Source of the DNA: Deltaproteobacteria bacterium
Lineage (GTDB): Bacteria; Myxococcota; Myxococcia; Myxococcales; 40CM-4-68-19
Length of the DNA: 64,000 nucleotides
NCBI GenBank assembly: GCA_005879535.1
Contig: VBKI01000048.1
Location: 44,290-108,289, forward strand
Reading direction: 5' to 3'
A model generated the notes under the pieces. That model ran no database searches, was not told where the DNA came from, and saw nothing but the letters and a program-made list of their open reading frames with translations. Both the position numbers and the translations under genes were made by a program. Shown piece after piece: positions 19,297 to 28,096 of this stretch; position 1 is the first letter of the stretch, and each line of letters opens with the position of its first letter.

Positions 19297-20062
19297 GCGC
19301 TCCCGCCTTCCGTTCGCGGCGCTGATTGCGCTCGGCGTGGGATCGCTCCTCTTCGACCTGACCCTGTCGTGGCGGTTGCCGTCGGATGCCGACTGGGCGG
19401 AGGTGGCCGCGGCCCTGCGCTCGGCGGCGCAACCCGGAGATGCCGTCCAGATCTGGCCGGTGTGGGCGGAGCGGGCGCGGATGTTCGTCGACGCAGCGCC
19501 CGTGCTCGCGGAGGAGGACCTCGAGGGGGCCGACTACGCCGGCCTGCGGCGTCTGTGGCTGCTCTCCCTGCCCCGGACGCCCTTCTTCCGCTCGGCGGAT
19601 GGGCGCCTGGTCGCGCGCGGCGCTACGCCGGCGACGGACGCCCGGCGGTTCGGCGCGCTCTCCCTGCGCGCCTGGGACCTGCACGGAGCGCCGATCGTCG
19701 CCGATCTGACCCGCTCTACGGAGCAACACGAGGTCGACTACGTGGCGCGGAGCTGCGTCCGCGTTCCCATCGGAGCACGGTTCACCGCTCGGGGCGCGGC
19801 CGGCGCGATGCTCCATCTGCGTGGCGGCGTCATCGGCGAGCGCGCCTACGACGTCAACCGACCCGACGTCCAGGTGCAGGCGTTTGCGGACGGGACGCCG
19901 CTCGGGACGCTGGAAGTGCCGCGCACAGCTCTCGACGGCACCGGCTGGCGCCGCCTCGACGCTCCAGTCCCGCCAGGTGCCGCGGAACGCGAGTTCGTCT
20001 TCGCGGTCTCCTCGCCGGATCGGGGACGACCTTTTTGCCTGCAGGCCTGGACGTCGCGATGA
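19283..20062 (+). CDS. Membrane-anchored companion of a glycosyltransferase, unknown function
   Basis: A 259-residue protein with one N-terminal hydrophobic segment (FAALIALGVGSLLFDLTLSW), then a soluble part expected outside the membrane: DADWAEVAAALRSAAQPGDAV, typical of the periplasmic tails of GT39/PMT-like enzymes. The second half (about 150-250) looks like a beta-sandwich carbohydrate-binding module. The best start is a TTG at 19283 overlapping the carG end by 14 bases. The next gene overlaps by ATGA, so the two are probably made together. I infer it supplies the periplasmic domain missing from that transferase. Confidence 0.7.
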   Translation: MGLPERSRLPFAALIALGVGSLLFDLTLSWRLPSDADWAEVAAALRSAAQPGDAVQIWPVWAERARMFVDAAPVLAEEDLEGADYAGLRRLWLLSLPRTPFFRSADGRLVARGATPATDARRFGALSLRAWDLHGAPIVADLTRSTEQHEVDYVARSCVRVPIGARFTARGAAGAMLHLRGGVIGERAYDVNRPDVQVQAFADGTPLGTLEVPRTALDGTGWRRLDAPVPPGAAEREFVFAVSSPDRGRPFCLQAWTSR

Positions 20063-21576
20063 CCGACAAGGGGCTGGCGCGCGGGCTTGGCTTCCTCACC
20101 GCCGCGGCGATGGCGCTGACGCAGGCTCCCGTCGGATTCGTCCGCGACGAGGGCTACTACTTCACCGCCGCGCAGAACGCGGAGGCGTGGCTGCGACTGC
20201 TGCTGCATTCGCCGCTGCAGGCAGTGGCGCAGACGGAGCGCTACTGGTCGTACAACTTCGAGCATCCGGGGCTGACGAAGCTCCTGTTCGCGGCCTCTCA
20301 TCTCCTCTTCACCACCTGGCTGCGAATCCTGCCCGACGCCCTCGCCTGGCGGCTTCCGGCATTCGCGTTCGCGGGGCTGCTCAGCTACTGGCTCTGCCTG
20401 CTCGGGCTCTCGCGCTCGCGCGCCGCGGGCGTGCTGGCGCCGCTGCTCTTCTGGTGCGCGGAGCGGACGTTCTTCCACGGGCACCTCGCCTGCTTCGACA
20501 TTCCCATCTGCGCGATGTGGGCCGGCGTCGGCGTCGCATGGTTGCGCGCTTCCGGTCCCCGCCTCGCCGCGACCTACGGCGTCGCGCTCGCAGTGAAGCA
20601 CAACGCATGGTTCCTGCCGCCGGTGCTGCTCGTCCACGCGTTGCTCTTGCCGCGAGACGCACGGATCGCGGCGCTGCGTCGGCTGCCGTGGATGCTGCTC
20701 TCGCCCCTCGCGTTGTTCTTCTGCTGGCCGCTCCTCTGGCACGATCCGCTGCGCCATCTGCGCGACTGGGTCTCCTTCCACACGCATCATGTGCATTACG
20801 CCTGGTGGTACTTCGGCCAGGTCCTGCGCGCGCCGCCCTTCCCTGTCGAGTACCCGCTGGTCGCCGACGCGATGGTCCTTCCGGCTCCCACGGTGGTGCT
20901 GCTCGCCGCAGCCGGAATCGCGCTCCTCGTCGGGTTCGCGCGGCGCACGCTCGATGCGCAGCGACTTCTCGAGCTGGGACTCGCCGGAGCAGCGCTGCTG
21001 CCGTTTCTCCTCCGCACGACGCCGATCTTCGGTGGCATCAAGCACTGGCTCGGATTCGTCGCGCTGCTCGCACCGGAGGCGGCTTCCCTGCTCGCGCGCG
21101 TGGCGCCAGAGCCGCGCCGCCTCGTGGCCGTCGCTGCAGCCACGCTCCTTCCCGGCATCTGGCAGATCGGACACGTGCACCCTTATGGGACGAGCGCGTA
21201 CGGGGAGTTGGCTGGCGGAATCCCGGGAGCCGCGACGCTGGGCATGCAGCGCCAGTACTGGTCGAACAACGTGACGGCTGTCCTGCCCTGGCTGAACGCG
21301 AACTGCCCGCCCGCGGCCGGCGTGTACTTCCACGAGGTCAACGTCGAGAGCTACCGTGCCTACGTGCTCTCGGGAATGCTGCGCGCGGACATCCGCTATG
21401 CGCCCGGCCCGGAGCAGGCCGACTACGTGGCCCTGCAATGGCACCGGGAGTTCCGCGACCGTGAGCCAGAGACCTGGAACGCCTTCGGGACCCGCCGTCC
21501 CGCAACCGGGCTGTATCTCGACGAAGTTCCACAGATCGTGGTGTACGCCCGCCCGGGATTGCCGGGGGGGCCCTAG
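20059..21576 (+). CDS. GT39/ArnT-like polytopic membrane glycosyltransferase
   Basis: A 505-residue multi-pass membrane protein with about ten hydrophobic segments. Near the N-terminus is GFVRDEGYYFTAAQ, where the D-E pair in the first periplasmic loop is the usual catalytic acid site of PMT/ArnT-type transferases that use polyprenyl-phosphate sugar donors. FEHPGLTKLLF and LALAVKHNAWFLPP are further family features. It overlaps the preceding companion gene by four bases. Acceptor and donor are unknown; protein O-mannosylation or lipid/glycan modification are both possible. Confidence 0.8.
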   Translation: MTDKGLARGLGFLTAAAMALTQAPVGFVRDEGYYFTAAQNAEAWLRLLLHSPLQAVAQTERYWSYNFEHPGLTKLLFAASHLLFTTWLRILPDALAWRLPAFAFAGLLSYWLCLLGLSRSRAAGVLAPLLFWCAERTFFHGHLACFDIPICAMWAGVGVAWLRASGPRLAATYGVALAVKHNAWFLPPVLLVHALLLPRDARIAALRRLPWMLLSPLALFFCWPLLWHDPLRHLRDWVSFHTHHVHYAWWYFGQVLRAPPFPVEYPLVADAMVLPAPTVVLLAAAGIALLVGFARRTLDAQRLLELGLAGAALLPFLLRTTPIFGGIKHWLGFVALLAPEAASLLARVAPEPRRLVAVAAATLLPGIWQIGHVHPYGTSAYGELAGGIPGAATLGMQRQYWSNNVTAVLPWLNANCPPAAGVYFHEVNVESYRAYVLSGMLRADIRYAPGPEQADYVALQWHREFRDREPETWNAFGTRRPATGLYLDEVPQIVVYARPGLPGGP

Positions 21577-21579
21577 AGT

Positions 21580-22041
21580 ATGGGCATGGGCCGGTGGGAT
21601 CACATCCTCGACCAGAGACCGCAGGAGCTGAAGGACTACGTGCTCGACAAGGTGGCCGAGCAGATGGTCGAGGACCTGCGCAATTTTCCTCCGCGCATCG
21701 AGGAATGGCTCGATGCCGCGATGCAGTCCCGCTACGCGAGGGTGCTGACCCGCCTGGGGCGTCCCGAGCTGGACACGTACCGCGTCGCCTGCGAGCTCGC
21801 CCGCGAGGAGATGCTGCACGAGTACGAGCTGATCGACCGCTTCTGCCGCAGCGACGAGTACCGTCGGCTCCTTCCCAACGAGCTCGAAGAGCAGAGCGCG
21901 CACTTCATGACGCGGTATCTGGTCGACTCGGCGTTGGCGTTCCAGGAGTACGCGCAGGGCAAGTTCCGGCGGCGCGACCTGGTGACGCTGATGGAGAAGG
22001 TGGAGGACCGGCTGCTGCGCGGCTACCGACTGCGGCTCTAG
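21580..22041 (+). CDS. Conserved-looking helical protein of unknown function
   Basis: A 153-residue, charged, probably all-helical cytosolic protein (MGMGRWDHILDQRPQELKDY). It has no signal peptide, membrane segment or motif I can name. A middle stretch, ELAREEMLHEYELIDRFCR, contains an E-x-x-H and many acidic residues, but a complete ferritin-like ligand set is not apparent. It starts three bases after the glycosyltransferase stop, so it is probably the last gene of the carD transcription unit or of the sugar-transferase part of it. A second ATG two codons later is equally possible. Confidence 0.65.
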   Translation: MGMGRWDHILDQRPQELKDYVLDKVAEQMVEDLRNFPPRIEEWLDAAMQSRYARVLTRLGRPELDTYRVACELAREEMLHEYELIDRFCRSDEYRRLLPNELEEQSAHFMTRYLVDSALAFQEYAQGKFRRRDLVTLMEKVEDRLLRGYRLRL

Positions 22042-22141
22042 GGAGCGTTGCTCGAGTCACGCGCTCCTGGGCGGCTGGCTTCCGCAGCGCCAGCGCGCGC
22101 GGACAACGACACCGCGAAACATATTGCCGCAACCAGCCGGC

Positions 22142-22918
22142 TCATTTTTTCTTGCGCCGGCACTCCAAGGCGCGGTCGTGCGCCGTCTTCGCCGCCGGCG
22201 CGGTCTTGTGCGCCTGCGCCACCTCGTCGAAGAAGAGCAGCGCGTTCTGGCAGTCGCCCTGTGCCTGGAAGGACATGCCGATCTTCAGCAGCGCGTCGGG
22301 GACCTTGTCCGACCCCTTGTGCTCCTTCAGCACTCTCTGGAACTCGACGATGGCGTCGTTCCACTTCTTCTCCGCGTAGAACGTCTCGCCCAGCCAATAC
22401 TGCGCGTTCGCCGCCAGCTCGTCCTTGGGGTACCGCGTGAGAAAATCCTGGAAGAGCTCGCGCGCCTTGGTCGTCTGGCCCTGATCGAGCCGCTGGCGGG
22501 CCAGGTTGTAGAGGGCGCCGCGGTCCGTCGGCCGCTCCTGCTCCTTCTTCTGCTGCGCCAGGAACTGGTTCGCCGCTTCCAGCGTCTTCTGCTGCTCCTG
22601 CGCAGTCTTCTCCTGCGCATCCAGCCTGTGCTGGATGACTTCGAGCTGCCCGCGGAGCGCGGCCAGGTCGTTCTGGTTCTTTTCGACGTCCACGGCCAGG
22701 TCGGCGCCGCTCTTCCGGGCGGCCCGGGAGAGCTGGTCCAGCGCGTCCTGCAACGCCTTGGCGCGCTGCTGATCCTTCTGGCGGTCGGCGGCGGTGGCGT
22801 CCATTTCCTTCTTCAGATCCGCCCGCAGCGCGGCGATGTCCTGGCGCATCTGCTCGCCCTCCTGCGCAGTGGTGACGCAGGCGGCGCTGCAGAGCGCGAC
22901 CAGCAGCAGTCTCTTCAT
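22142..22918 (-). CDS. cpoB: CpoB/YbgF-type Tol-Pal accessory protein (lipoprotein form)
   Basis: A 258-residue envelope protein. The N-terminus MKRLLLVALCSAAC has a lipoprotein box with Cys14. Residues about 20-130 are a long coiled coil (trimerisation part of YbgF) and residues about 135-255 form TPR repeats: ALYNLARQRLDQGQTTKARELFQDFLTRYPKDELAANAQYWLGE is the YbgF signature. E. coli CpoB coordinates PBP1B with the Tol system during constriction. The Tol-Pal genes are not in this window, but the PBP1A gene lies close by on the other strand. No clear ribosome site is visible. Confidence 0.85.
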   Translation of the reverse strand: MKRLLLVALCSAACVTTAQEGEQMRQDIAALRADLKKEMDATAADRQKDQQRAKALQDALDQLSRAARKSGADLAVDVEKNQNDLAALRGQLEVIQHRLDAQEKTAQEQQKTLEAANQFLAQQKKEQERPTDRGALYNLARQRLDQGQTTKARELFQDFLTRYPKDELAANAQYWLGETFYAEKKWNDAIVEFQRVLKEHKGSDKVPDALLKIGMSFQAQGDCQNALLFFDEVAQAHKTAPAAKTAHDRALECRRKKK

Positions 22919-22929
22919 CGAGCGCGCAG

Positions 22930-23184
22930 CTAACCGCGCCCGCGCAGCGTGTCAAGAAAGGCGAGCTTGTCGCGCCGCCGTAGCGCCTTGAGCTGGTGCT
23001 CCCGGCGAAGGGCGTCGGCGCGCGTAGGCGCGGACTCGGAGTGAAGCAGGGTCAGAGGCGAGCGGCCGCGAGTGTACCGCGCGCCACGACCCGCGCGATG
23101 GGCCGCGAGGCGCCCCGAGAGGTCGTTGGTGATGCCGGTATAGAGGGTGCCGTCGGCGCAGCGGAGGAGGTAGACGCACCACAT
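22930..23184 (-). CDS. GIY-YIG domain protein (YhbQ/UPF0213 type)
   Basis: An 84-residue single-domain protein: MWCVYLLRCADGTLYTGITNDLSGRLAAH has the paired motif as V-Y-L and Y-T-G, the catalytic Arg in N-D-L-S-G-R-L, and the downstream Glu in ALRREHQLK. Such stand-alone domains are putative structure-specific nucleases with little known function. It ends 11 bases before cpoB on the same strand. Confidence 0.85.
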   Translation of the reverse strand: MWCVYLLRCADGTLYTGITNDLSGRLAAHRAGRGARYTRGRSPLTLLHSESAPTRADALRREHQLKALRRRDKLAFLDTLRGRG

Positions 23185-23277
23185 CGATTGCACAACATTT
23201 CCGCAGATCGTCGAGACCGCAAGTTCTTTTGGGGCGTGGACGCGGGGGGTCCCGCTGTTGCATGCTTCGAGGACTGG

Positions 23278-26200
23278 ATGGCTTCGCCCCCCAAGCGCCC
23301 TGATCCGTCTGGCGGCACGCTGATCGACGTCGAAGAAGAGCCTTCGGCTGCCGGGCGCCGTGGCGACGACGCGCCCGGATCCACCGCCGTCGTTCGCCCA
23401 CCGGCGCACGACGATGCGCCCGGAGGGACCGCGTTCGTCCGCGTCGATCGAGGGCAGAAGGCGGCACCGTTGCCGCCGACGCGCCGTCCCGAGCAGGTGC
23501 ATGCCGCGCCGAAGAAAGGGCTGCAGGTCTCGCTTCCCGACGAGGAACCCGCCGCGCCGCCGCCGAAGAAGCGGCCTCTGCCGCCGCCGCCCGACGAAAA
23601 ACGAGGTCGGCGCGGCGCTTGGTGGGACGAGAAGCCCGAGAAAGAGCCGGAACCCGATCCCGACGATCTTCCCGGGCGCACCGCGGTGGTGCAGGCGCCC
23701 GAACCGGAGCCACAACCGGAACCGGAACCAAAACCCCCCGCGGAGCCGGAGGTCGAGCCCTACCGACCGGTGCCGGCAGACGACTACCAGGGCCACGTGC
23801 CAGAAGGGCCGCCGCGCTGGAAGGTACTGCTCCGGCGGGCAGCGTGGACGGCGGGAGCGCTCGTCGCGCTGGGAGTCATCGCGGCGCTCGCGGGCTACGT
23901 CTACATCTCGCGCGAGATCCCGACCTTCGACTCGGTCCGCGACTACCATCCCTTCGTCGGCACCAAGGTCGTCGCTTCCGACGGCTCCGTGATCGCCCAG
24001 TTCTACCGGGAGCGCCGGACGGTGGTGAAGATGGACCAGGTGCCGCGCGTGCTGGTCCAGGCGGTGATCAGCGCGGAGGACAAGGACTTCTACAAGCATC
24101 CGGGCTTCAATTTCTTCGCGCTCGCGCGCGCCGCGCTGGTCGACGCCGTCAGCGGCCGCAAGCGGCTGGGCGCATCCACCATCACCCAGCAGGTGGTGAA
24201 GAACTTCTTCCTCACGCCCGAGAAGAGGTGGAAGCGGAAGCTGAAGGAGATCCTGCTGGCCGCGCGCCTCGAGCACAACCTCTCGAAGGACGACATCCTC
24301 TTCCTCTACCTGAACCACATCAACTTCGGAAAAGCCCACTACGGCGTCGAGGAAGCGTCGCTCTACTACTTCAACAAGCACGTGCAGGACATCGACTTCG
24401 GCGAGGCCGCCATCCTCGCCGGGCTGCCGCAGAACCCATCGCGCATCAATCCGCGCCGGCACCCCGACCGGGCCAAGAAGCGGCAGATCTACGTGCTCGA
24501 TCGGATGCTCGCGAATCGGCTGATCTCGCGCGAGGACCACGACCGGGAGGTGGAGAAGCCCATCGTCCTGCCGCCGCCGGCGCCGGAGCCGCCGGGAGCC
24601 TGGTACGTCGACGAAGTCCGGCGGCAGCTCGTCGCGCAGTTCGGGGACGCGGCGGTGGACACCGCCGGCATGACGGTGGAGGTGGCGATGGATCCGCGAC
24701 TCCAGGATGCCGCGGAAGTGGCGCTGCGCGAGAACCTGAGGGCCATCGACAAACGGCAGGGCTGGCGGGGCCCCGAAGTGAAGCTCGAGGCGGAGCGACT
24801 CGATGCGTACCGCACGGCGCTGGCCCGGCGGCTCGCCTCCGTTGCCCAGACGCAGGACCAGGCCTGGGTCCTGGACCTGGAAGGAATCTACACGGCCGCG
24901 GTGCGCCGGAACGCGAACAAGAAGCCGGCGAAGAAGCGGCCGGAAGACACGGACGACACGGAAGCCGCCGACACCGCCGCCGCCGCGCTGGAGGGCAATG
25001 TCGCGCCCGACGTCCTCGCCAGGGCCGCCAAGGTCCGGCCCCTTTCACCCAACGAGATCTACGCCGGCCTGGTGACGAGCGTCGGCCGGGCCGATGCCGT
25101 GGTGGAGCTGGCCCCGGGCATCGCCGGCAACGTGCCATTCTCGACCATGACCTGGGCGCGGCCCTTCAAACCGGAGCGCGCGACCCCGCCGCCGAAGTCG
25201 CCCTCCGACGTGCTCGCCGTCGGCGACGTCGTCGCCGTGCGCGTAGCCCACGTCCAGACGCAGCGGACGTCGTCGGGCACGCGCGTGCAGCGCCTGGAGC
25301 TCGCTCTGGAGCAGACGCCCAAGGTGCAGGGTGCGTTCATCGCCATGGATCTGAAGACGCGCGGCGTGCTGGCCCTGGCTGGCGGCTACGACATGGCGCT
25401 GTCCTCGTTCAACCGTGCGACGCAGGCGAAACGGCAGCCGGGCTCGTCGTTCAAGCCGTTCCTGTACGCGGCGGCCATCGACACCGGCAAGTACACGCCG
25501 GTGACGCGCGTGGACGACTCGCCCGAGGTCATCACCGATCCCTGGACGGGAAAGGCGTGGAAGCCGCAGAACTTCGAGAAGGACGAGTTCGACGGGCCCA
25601 TGACGCTGCGCAAGGCTCTCGCCGACTCGAAGAACACCGTCGCCGTCAAGCTCCTGCTCGACGTCGGGCTCGACAAGGTGCGCGCCGCGGCGCGGGCGGC
25701 GGGCCTCTCGAGCGACATCCCGCAGAGCTACACTGCCGCCCTCGGCACCGGCGAGGTGGGCGTGCTGGAGCAGATCAATGCGTTCGCGACGCTGGCCTCG
25801 GAGGGGCGGCACGCGGACCCTGTTCTGATCCGGAAGGTGCTCTCGCGCGACGGCAACATGGTGCTCGACGGACAGTCGAAGCTCGAGGAGACGATGAAGC
25901 CCGAGGTCGCGTACATCGTCTCCGACATGATGCGCTCGGTGATCGACGATCCCTCCGGAACGGCGCATTCGCTCAGCGCGCTGGGCCGCGCCGCGGCCGG
26001 AAAGACGGGGACCGCCAGCGAGCACAGGGATGCGTGGTTCATCGGGTTTACTACCTCGCTGCTGGCCGGCGGCTGGGTCGGCTTCGACACGCACGAGATG
26101 CTCGGGCCCTACGAGACCGGCGGGCACGCGGCGGGGCCGATGTGGCTGCAATGGATGCGCGCCGCGACCGCCGGACAGGCGCCGGAACCCTGGCAGGCGC

Positions 26201-26370
26201 CCCCGCCGGGCGTCACGCAGGTGCAGATCAACCGGAATCGCGGGTGCCTCACCACCAGCGCGGATCCGTACGCGATCCCGGAAGTGTTCATGGCCGGCAG
26301 CGAGCCGACCCAGGCCTGCACCGACGAGCACCAGCCTGGCCAGGAAGACTGGTACCAGACTCCGCGTTAG
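23278..26370 (+). CDS. mrcA: PBP1A-type bifunctional peptidoglycan synthase with a 185-residue cytoplasmic tail
   Basis: Class A penicillin-binding protein of 1030 residues. A Pro/Glu-rich cytoplasmic tail (1-185) precedes one membrane segment (187-210). The GT51 domain has AEDKDFYKHPG (catalytic Glu267), GASTITQQVVKNF and LYLNHINFG. An OB-fold insert follows (about 540-680), then the transpeptidase domain with GSSFKPF (catalytic Ser), DSKNTVAVK and AGKTGTASEHRDAWFIG. The tail contains three near-identical segments of the form D-D-x-P-G-x-T-A-V/F-V (30-39, 45-54, 129-138). GAGGA precedes the ATG at 23278. Normal PBP1A proteins lack such a tail. Confidence 0.94.
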   Translation: MASPPKRPDPSGGTLIDVEEEPSAAGRRGDDAPGSTAVVRPPAHDDAPGGTAFVRVDRGQKAAPLPPTRRPEQVHAAPKKGLQVSLPDEEPAAPPPKKRPLPPPPDEKRGRRGAWWDEKPEKEPEPDPDDLPGRTAVVQAPEPEPQPEPEPKPPAEPEVEPYRPVPADDYQGHVPEGPPRWKVLLRRAAWTAGALVALGVIAALAGYVYISREIPTFDSVRDYHPFVGTKVVASDGSVIAQFYRERRTVVKMDQVPRVLVQAVISAEDKDFYKHPGFNFFALARAALVDAVSGRKRLGASTITQQVVKNFFLTPEKRWKRKLKEILLAARLEHNLSKDDILFLYLNHINFGKAHYGVEEASLYYFNKHVQDIDFGEAAILAGLPQNPSRINPRRHPDRAKKRQIYVLDRMLANRLISREDHDREVEKPIVLPPPAPEPPGAWYVDEVRRQLVAQFGDAAVDTAGMTVEVAMDPRLQDAAEVALRENLRAIDKRQGWRGPEVKLEAERLDAYRTALARRLASVAQTQDQAWVLDLEGIYTAAVRRNANKKPAKKRPEDTDDTEAADTAAAALEGNVAPDVLARAAKVRPLSPNEIYAGLVTSVGRADAVVELAPGIAGNVPFSTMTWARPFKPERATPPPKSPSDVLAVGDVVAVRVAHVQTQRTSSGTRVQRLELALEQTPKVQGAFIAMDLKTRGVLALAGGYDMALSSFNRATQAKRQPGSSFKPFLYAAAIDTGKYTPVTRVDDSPEVITDPWTGKAWKPQNFEKDEFDGPMTLRKALADSKNTVAVKLLLDVGLDKVRAAARAAGLSSDIPQSYTAALGTGEVGVLEQINAFATLASEGRHADPVLIRKVLSRDGNMVLDGQSKLEETMKPEVAYIVSDMMRSVIDDPSGTAHSLSALGRAAAGKTGTASEHRDAWFIGFTTSLLAGGWVGFDTHEMLGPYETGGHAAGPMWLQWMRAATAGQAPEPWQAPPPGVTQVQINRNRGCLTTSADPYAIPEVFMAGSEPTQACTDEHQPGQEDWYQTPR

Positions 26371-28049
26371 CGGATAGCGGACGCCTTGATGGTGGCCTTC
26401 CCATCCTTCTCGTAGACCGAGAAGCGCACGCCCTTGCAGTTGTGCTTCGCCACCAGATCGGCGCGGTTCTTTTTCAGCTTGGCGGCGAATTTCTCGAAGG
26501 AGATGGGAGTCGCGGGCTCGCCGAGCTGGACCTTCAGCTCGACGAAACGGTCGTACGTCTCGCGCCAGTGCGGCTCGTCCGGATCGTCGCTGTCGGCGCC
26601 GGGCATCGAGAAGTCCTGCAAAGTAATGCCCGACTCCGCCTGCTCGGGGATCTGTTCCGGCGCTGGAGGAGGAGTCGGCTCGTTTCCCGGGAATGGCTCG
26701 GCGGCCTGGTCCGATTCGGCCGGCGCGCCGTTCGAGGCAGGAGCGTTTTTCGCCGGCGGCACGGCCGGATCGAGCTCGCCGAATTTGAAGTCGCCCCGCG
26801 CTTCGGGCGGAGCGCCGTTCGGCGGCGGCGCAGCCGGCATCTCCCATTCGGGCACCGAGGCGCTCGACGCGACGGCCGCGACCGAATCCGTGGGCATTCC
26901 CCAGACCGCGGATTCCGCAGGCTCCGGCGGCGGCTCGGATTCGATCTCGCGCAGCAGCGGCCGTGCCTGCTCGCGCAGCGGCAGCGCGACTCCCTGACGC
27001 GGCGCCACCTCGGGGCGCGGCGTCACTGCGGGTTCCACGTCCAGCGGCGACGGCATGCGCGGGGCGCGGCGGGGCGGGCTCACCACGCCGTCCTCGGGTT
27101 CCGGCGGCGTCTGCGGAGCGACGATCACCTGCTGCACGACGGGCGCTGGACGTCGCGCGAGGAGCCCCCAGAGAAATCCGAACAGGAGGAACAGGCCGAG
27201 CGCGACCGCATAGAACGCCTGGTAGCGCCCGAGCCAGGCGAGGTAAGGCGACGCCGGAACCGTCAGCGCCGCGTGGACCCCGGAGTCGACCGGCAGGAGC
27301 GCGCCGCGGACCGCGTATCGCGACGCTCCGCGCGGGAGCTCGCCGGAAAGGTTGGTTCCCACGAACGGGAGGCGGATCTGCAGGACGCCGTACCCGGGAC
27401 CTGGCGCGGCCACCCACTTCGTGAGCTGAGCGCGCTCTTCGCCCTGCGGCAGCGAGCTCGCCACGATGCGTCCGCCCTGGATCAGGGTCACGTCGGCGTC
27501 GACCTGGCTCTTGAGCTGCGCGGCGAAGCGGTCGTCGACCAGCATCCCCACCACCGCGGCAGCGGTTGCGCCGGGAACGCGCGCCGACGCCATCCGGTAC
27601 AAAGCGTTGTCGAAGGTCGCGAACACCGGCGGCGCCACCGCGCCGCTTGCCGTCTGCGAGAGGGGGAGCCGCGCCGGATCCTCGAGCACCTGCACCGGGC
27701 GGGAGCGACGCGAGACGATCGCGCCTTGCGCGTTGACCACCGCGAACAGGTCGGGCTGTGGCGAGAGCACCGCCCCTGCCGCCCGCAAGGCGCGCTCGTC
27801 GGGTCGCCCCGGCGACTGGCCGTCCCCGCCGCGCACCGCCTCGATCAGGTCGGGCATCATCGCCACCGCCCGAGGCGCCAGACGCGCATCGAGCAGGTCG
27901 ATCTGCCCCCGCAGCGCGGTGCTCGCAGCGGCGACCCGCGCCCGCATCGTGTCCTCACCAGTCTGGGCGATGCTCAGGGACACGCGCGCCAGGTTGATGG
28001 CCAGTGCGAGCGCCACCAGCACGGTGAAGATCCAGATCCGGGCTCTCAT
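26367..28049 (-). CDS. Two-pass membrane sensor-like protein with MXAN_5187-type C-terminal domain
   Basis: A 560-residue protein. A membrane segment (5-20) is followed by about 250 periplasmic residues resembling Cache-type sensor regions (LSPQPDLFAVVNAQGAIVSRR), then a second membrane segment (276-297). A long Pro/Ala/Glu-rich cytoplasmic linker (300-490) leads to a compact basic C-terminal domain: ETYDRFVELKVQLGEP and FAAKLKKNRADLVAKHNCKGVRFSVYEKDG. I recall that ending from Myxococcus proteins grouped under MXAN_5187; its function is unknown to me. A start at 28097 overlapping the truD stop is also possible. Its stop interlocks with that of the PBP1A gene. Confidence 0.72.
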   Translation of the reverse strand: MRARIWIFTVLVALALAINLARVSLSIAQTGEDTMRARVAAASTALRGQIDLLDARLAPRAVAMMPDLIEAVRGGDGQSPGRPDERALRAAGAVLSPQPDLFAVVNAQGAIVSRRSRPVQVLEDPARLPLSQTASGAVAPPVFATFDNALYRMASARVPGATAAAVVGMLVDDRFAAQLKSQVDADVTLIQGGRIVASSLPQGEERAQLTKWVAAPGPGYGVLQIRLPFVGTNLSGELPRGASRYAVRGALLPVDSGVHAALTVPASPYLAWLGRYQAFYAVALGLFLLFGFLWGLLARRPAPVVQQVIVAPQTPPEPEDGVVSPPRRAPRMPSPLDVEPAVTPRPEVAPRQGVALPLREQARPLLREIESEPPPEPAESAVWGMPTDSVAAVASSASVPEWEMPAAPPPNGAPPEARGDFKFGELDPAVPPAKNAPASNGAPAESDQAAEPFPGNEPTPPPAPEQIPEQAESGITLQDFSMPGADSDDPDEPHWRETYDRFVELKVQLGEPATPISFEKFAAKLKKNRADLVAKHNCKGVRFSVYEKDGKATIKASAIR

Positions 28050-28096
28050 GCAGAAGACAGAGCTATCGCCACTTTCCGGCGCGGTCAAACATTGCA

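Noticed and set aside
21580..22041. Ferritin-like diiron protein
   Set aside because: One E-x-x-H is visible, but the second motif has the wrong spacing and the four-helix ligand set is incomplete.
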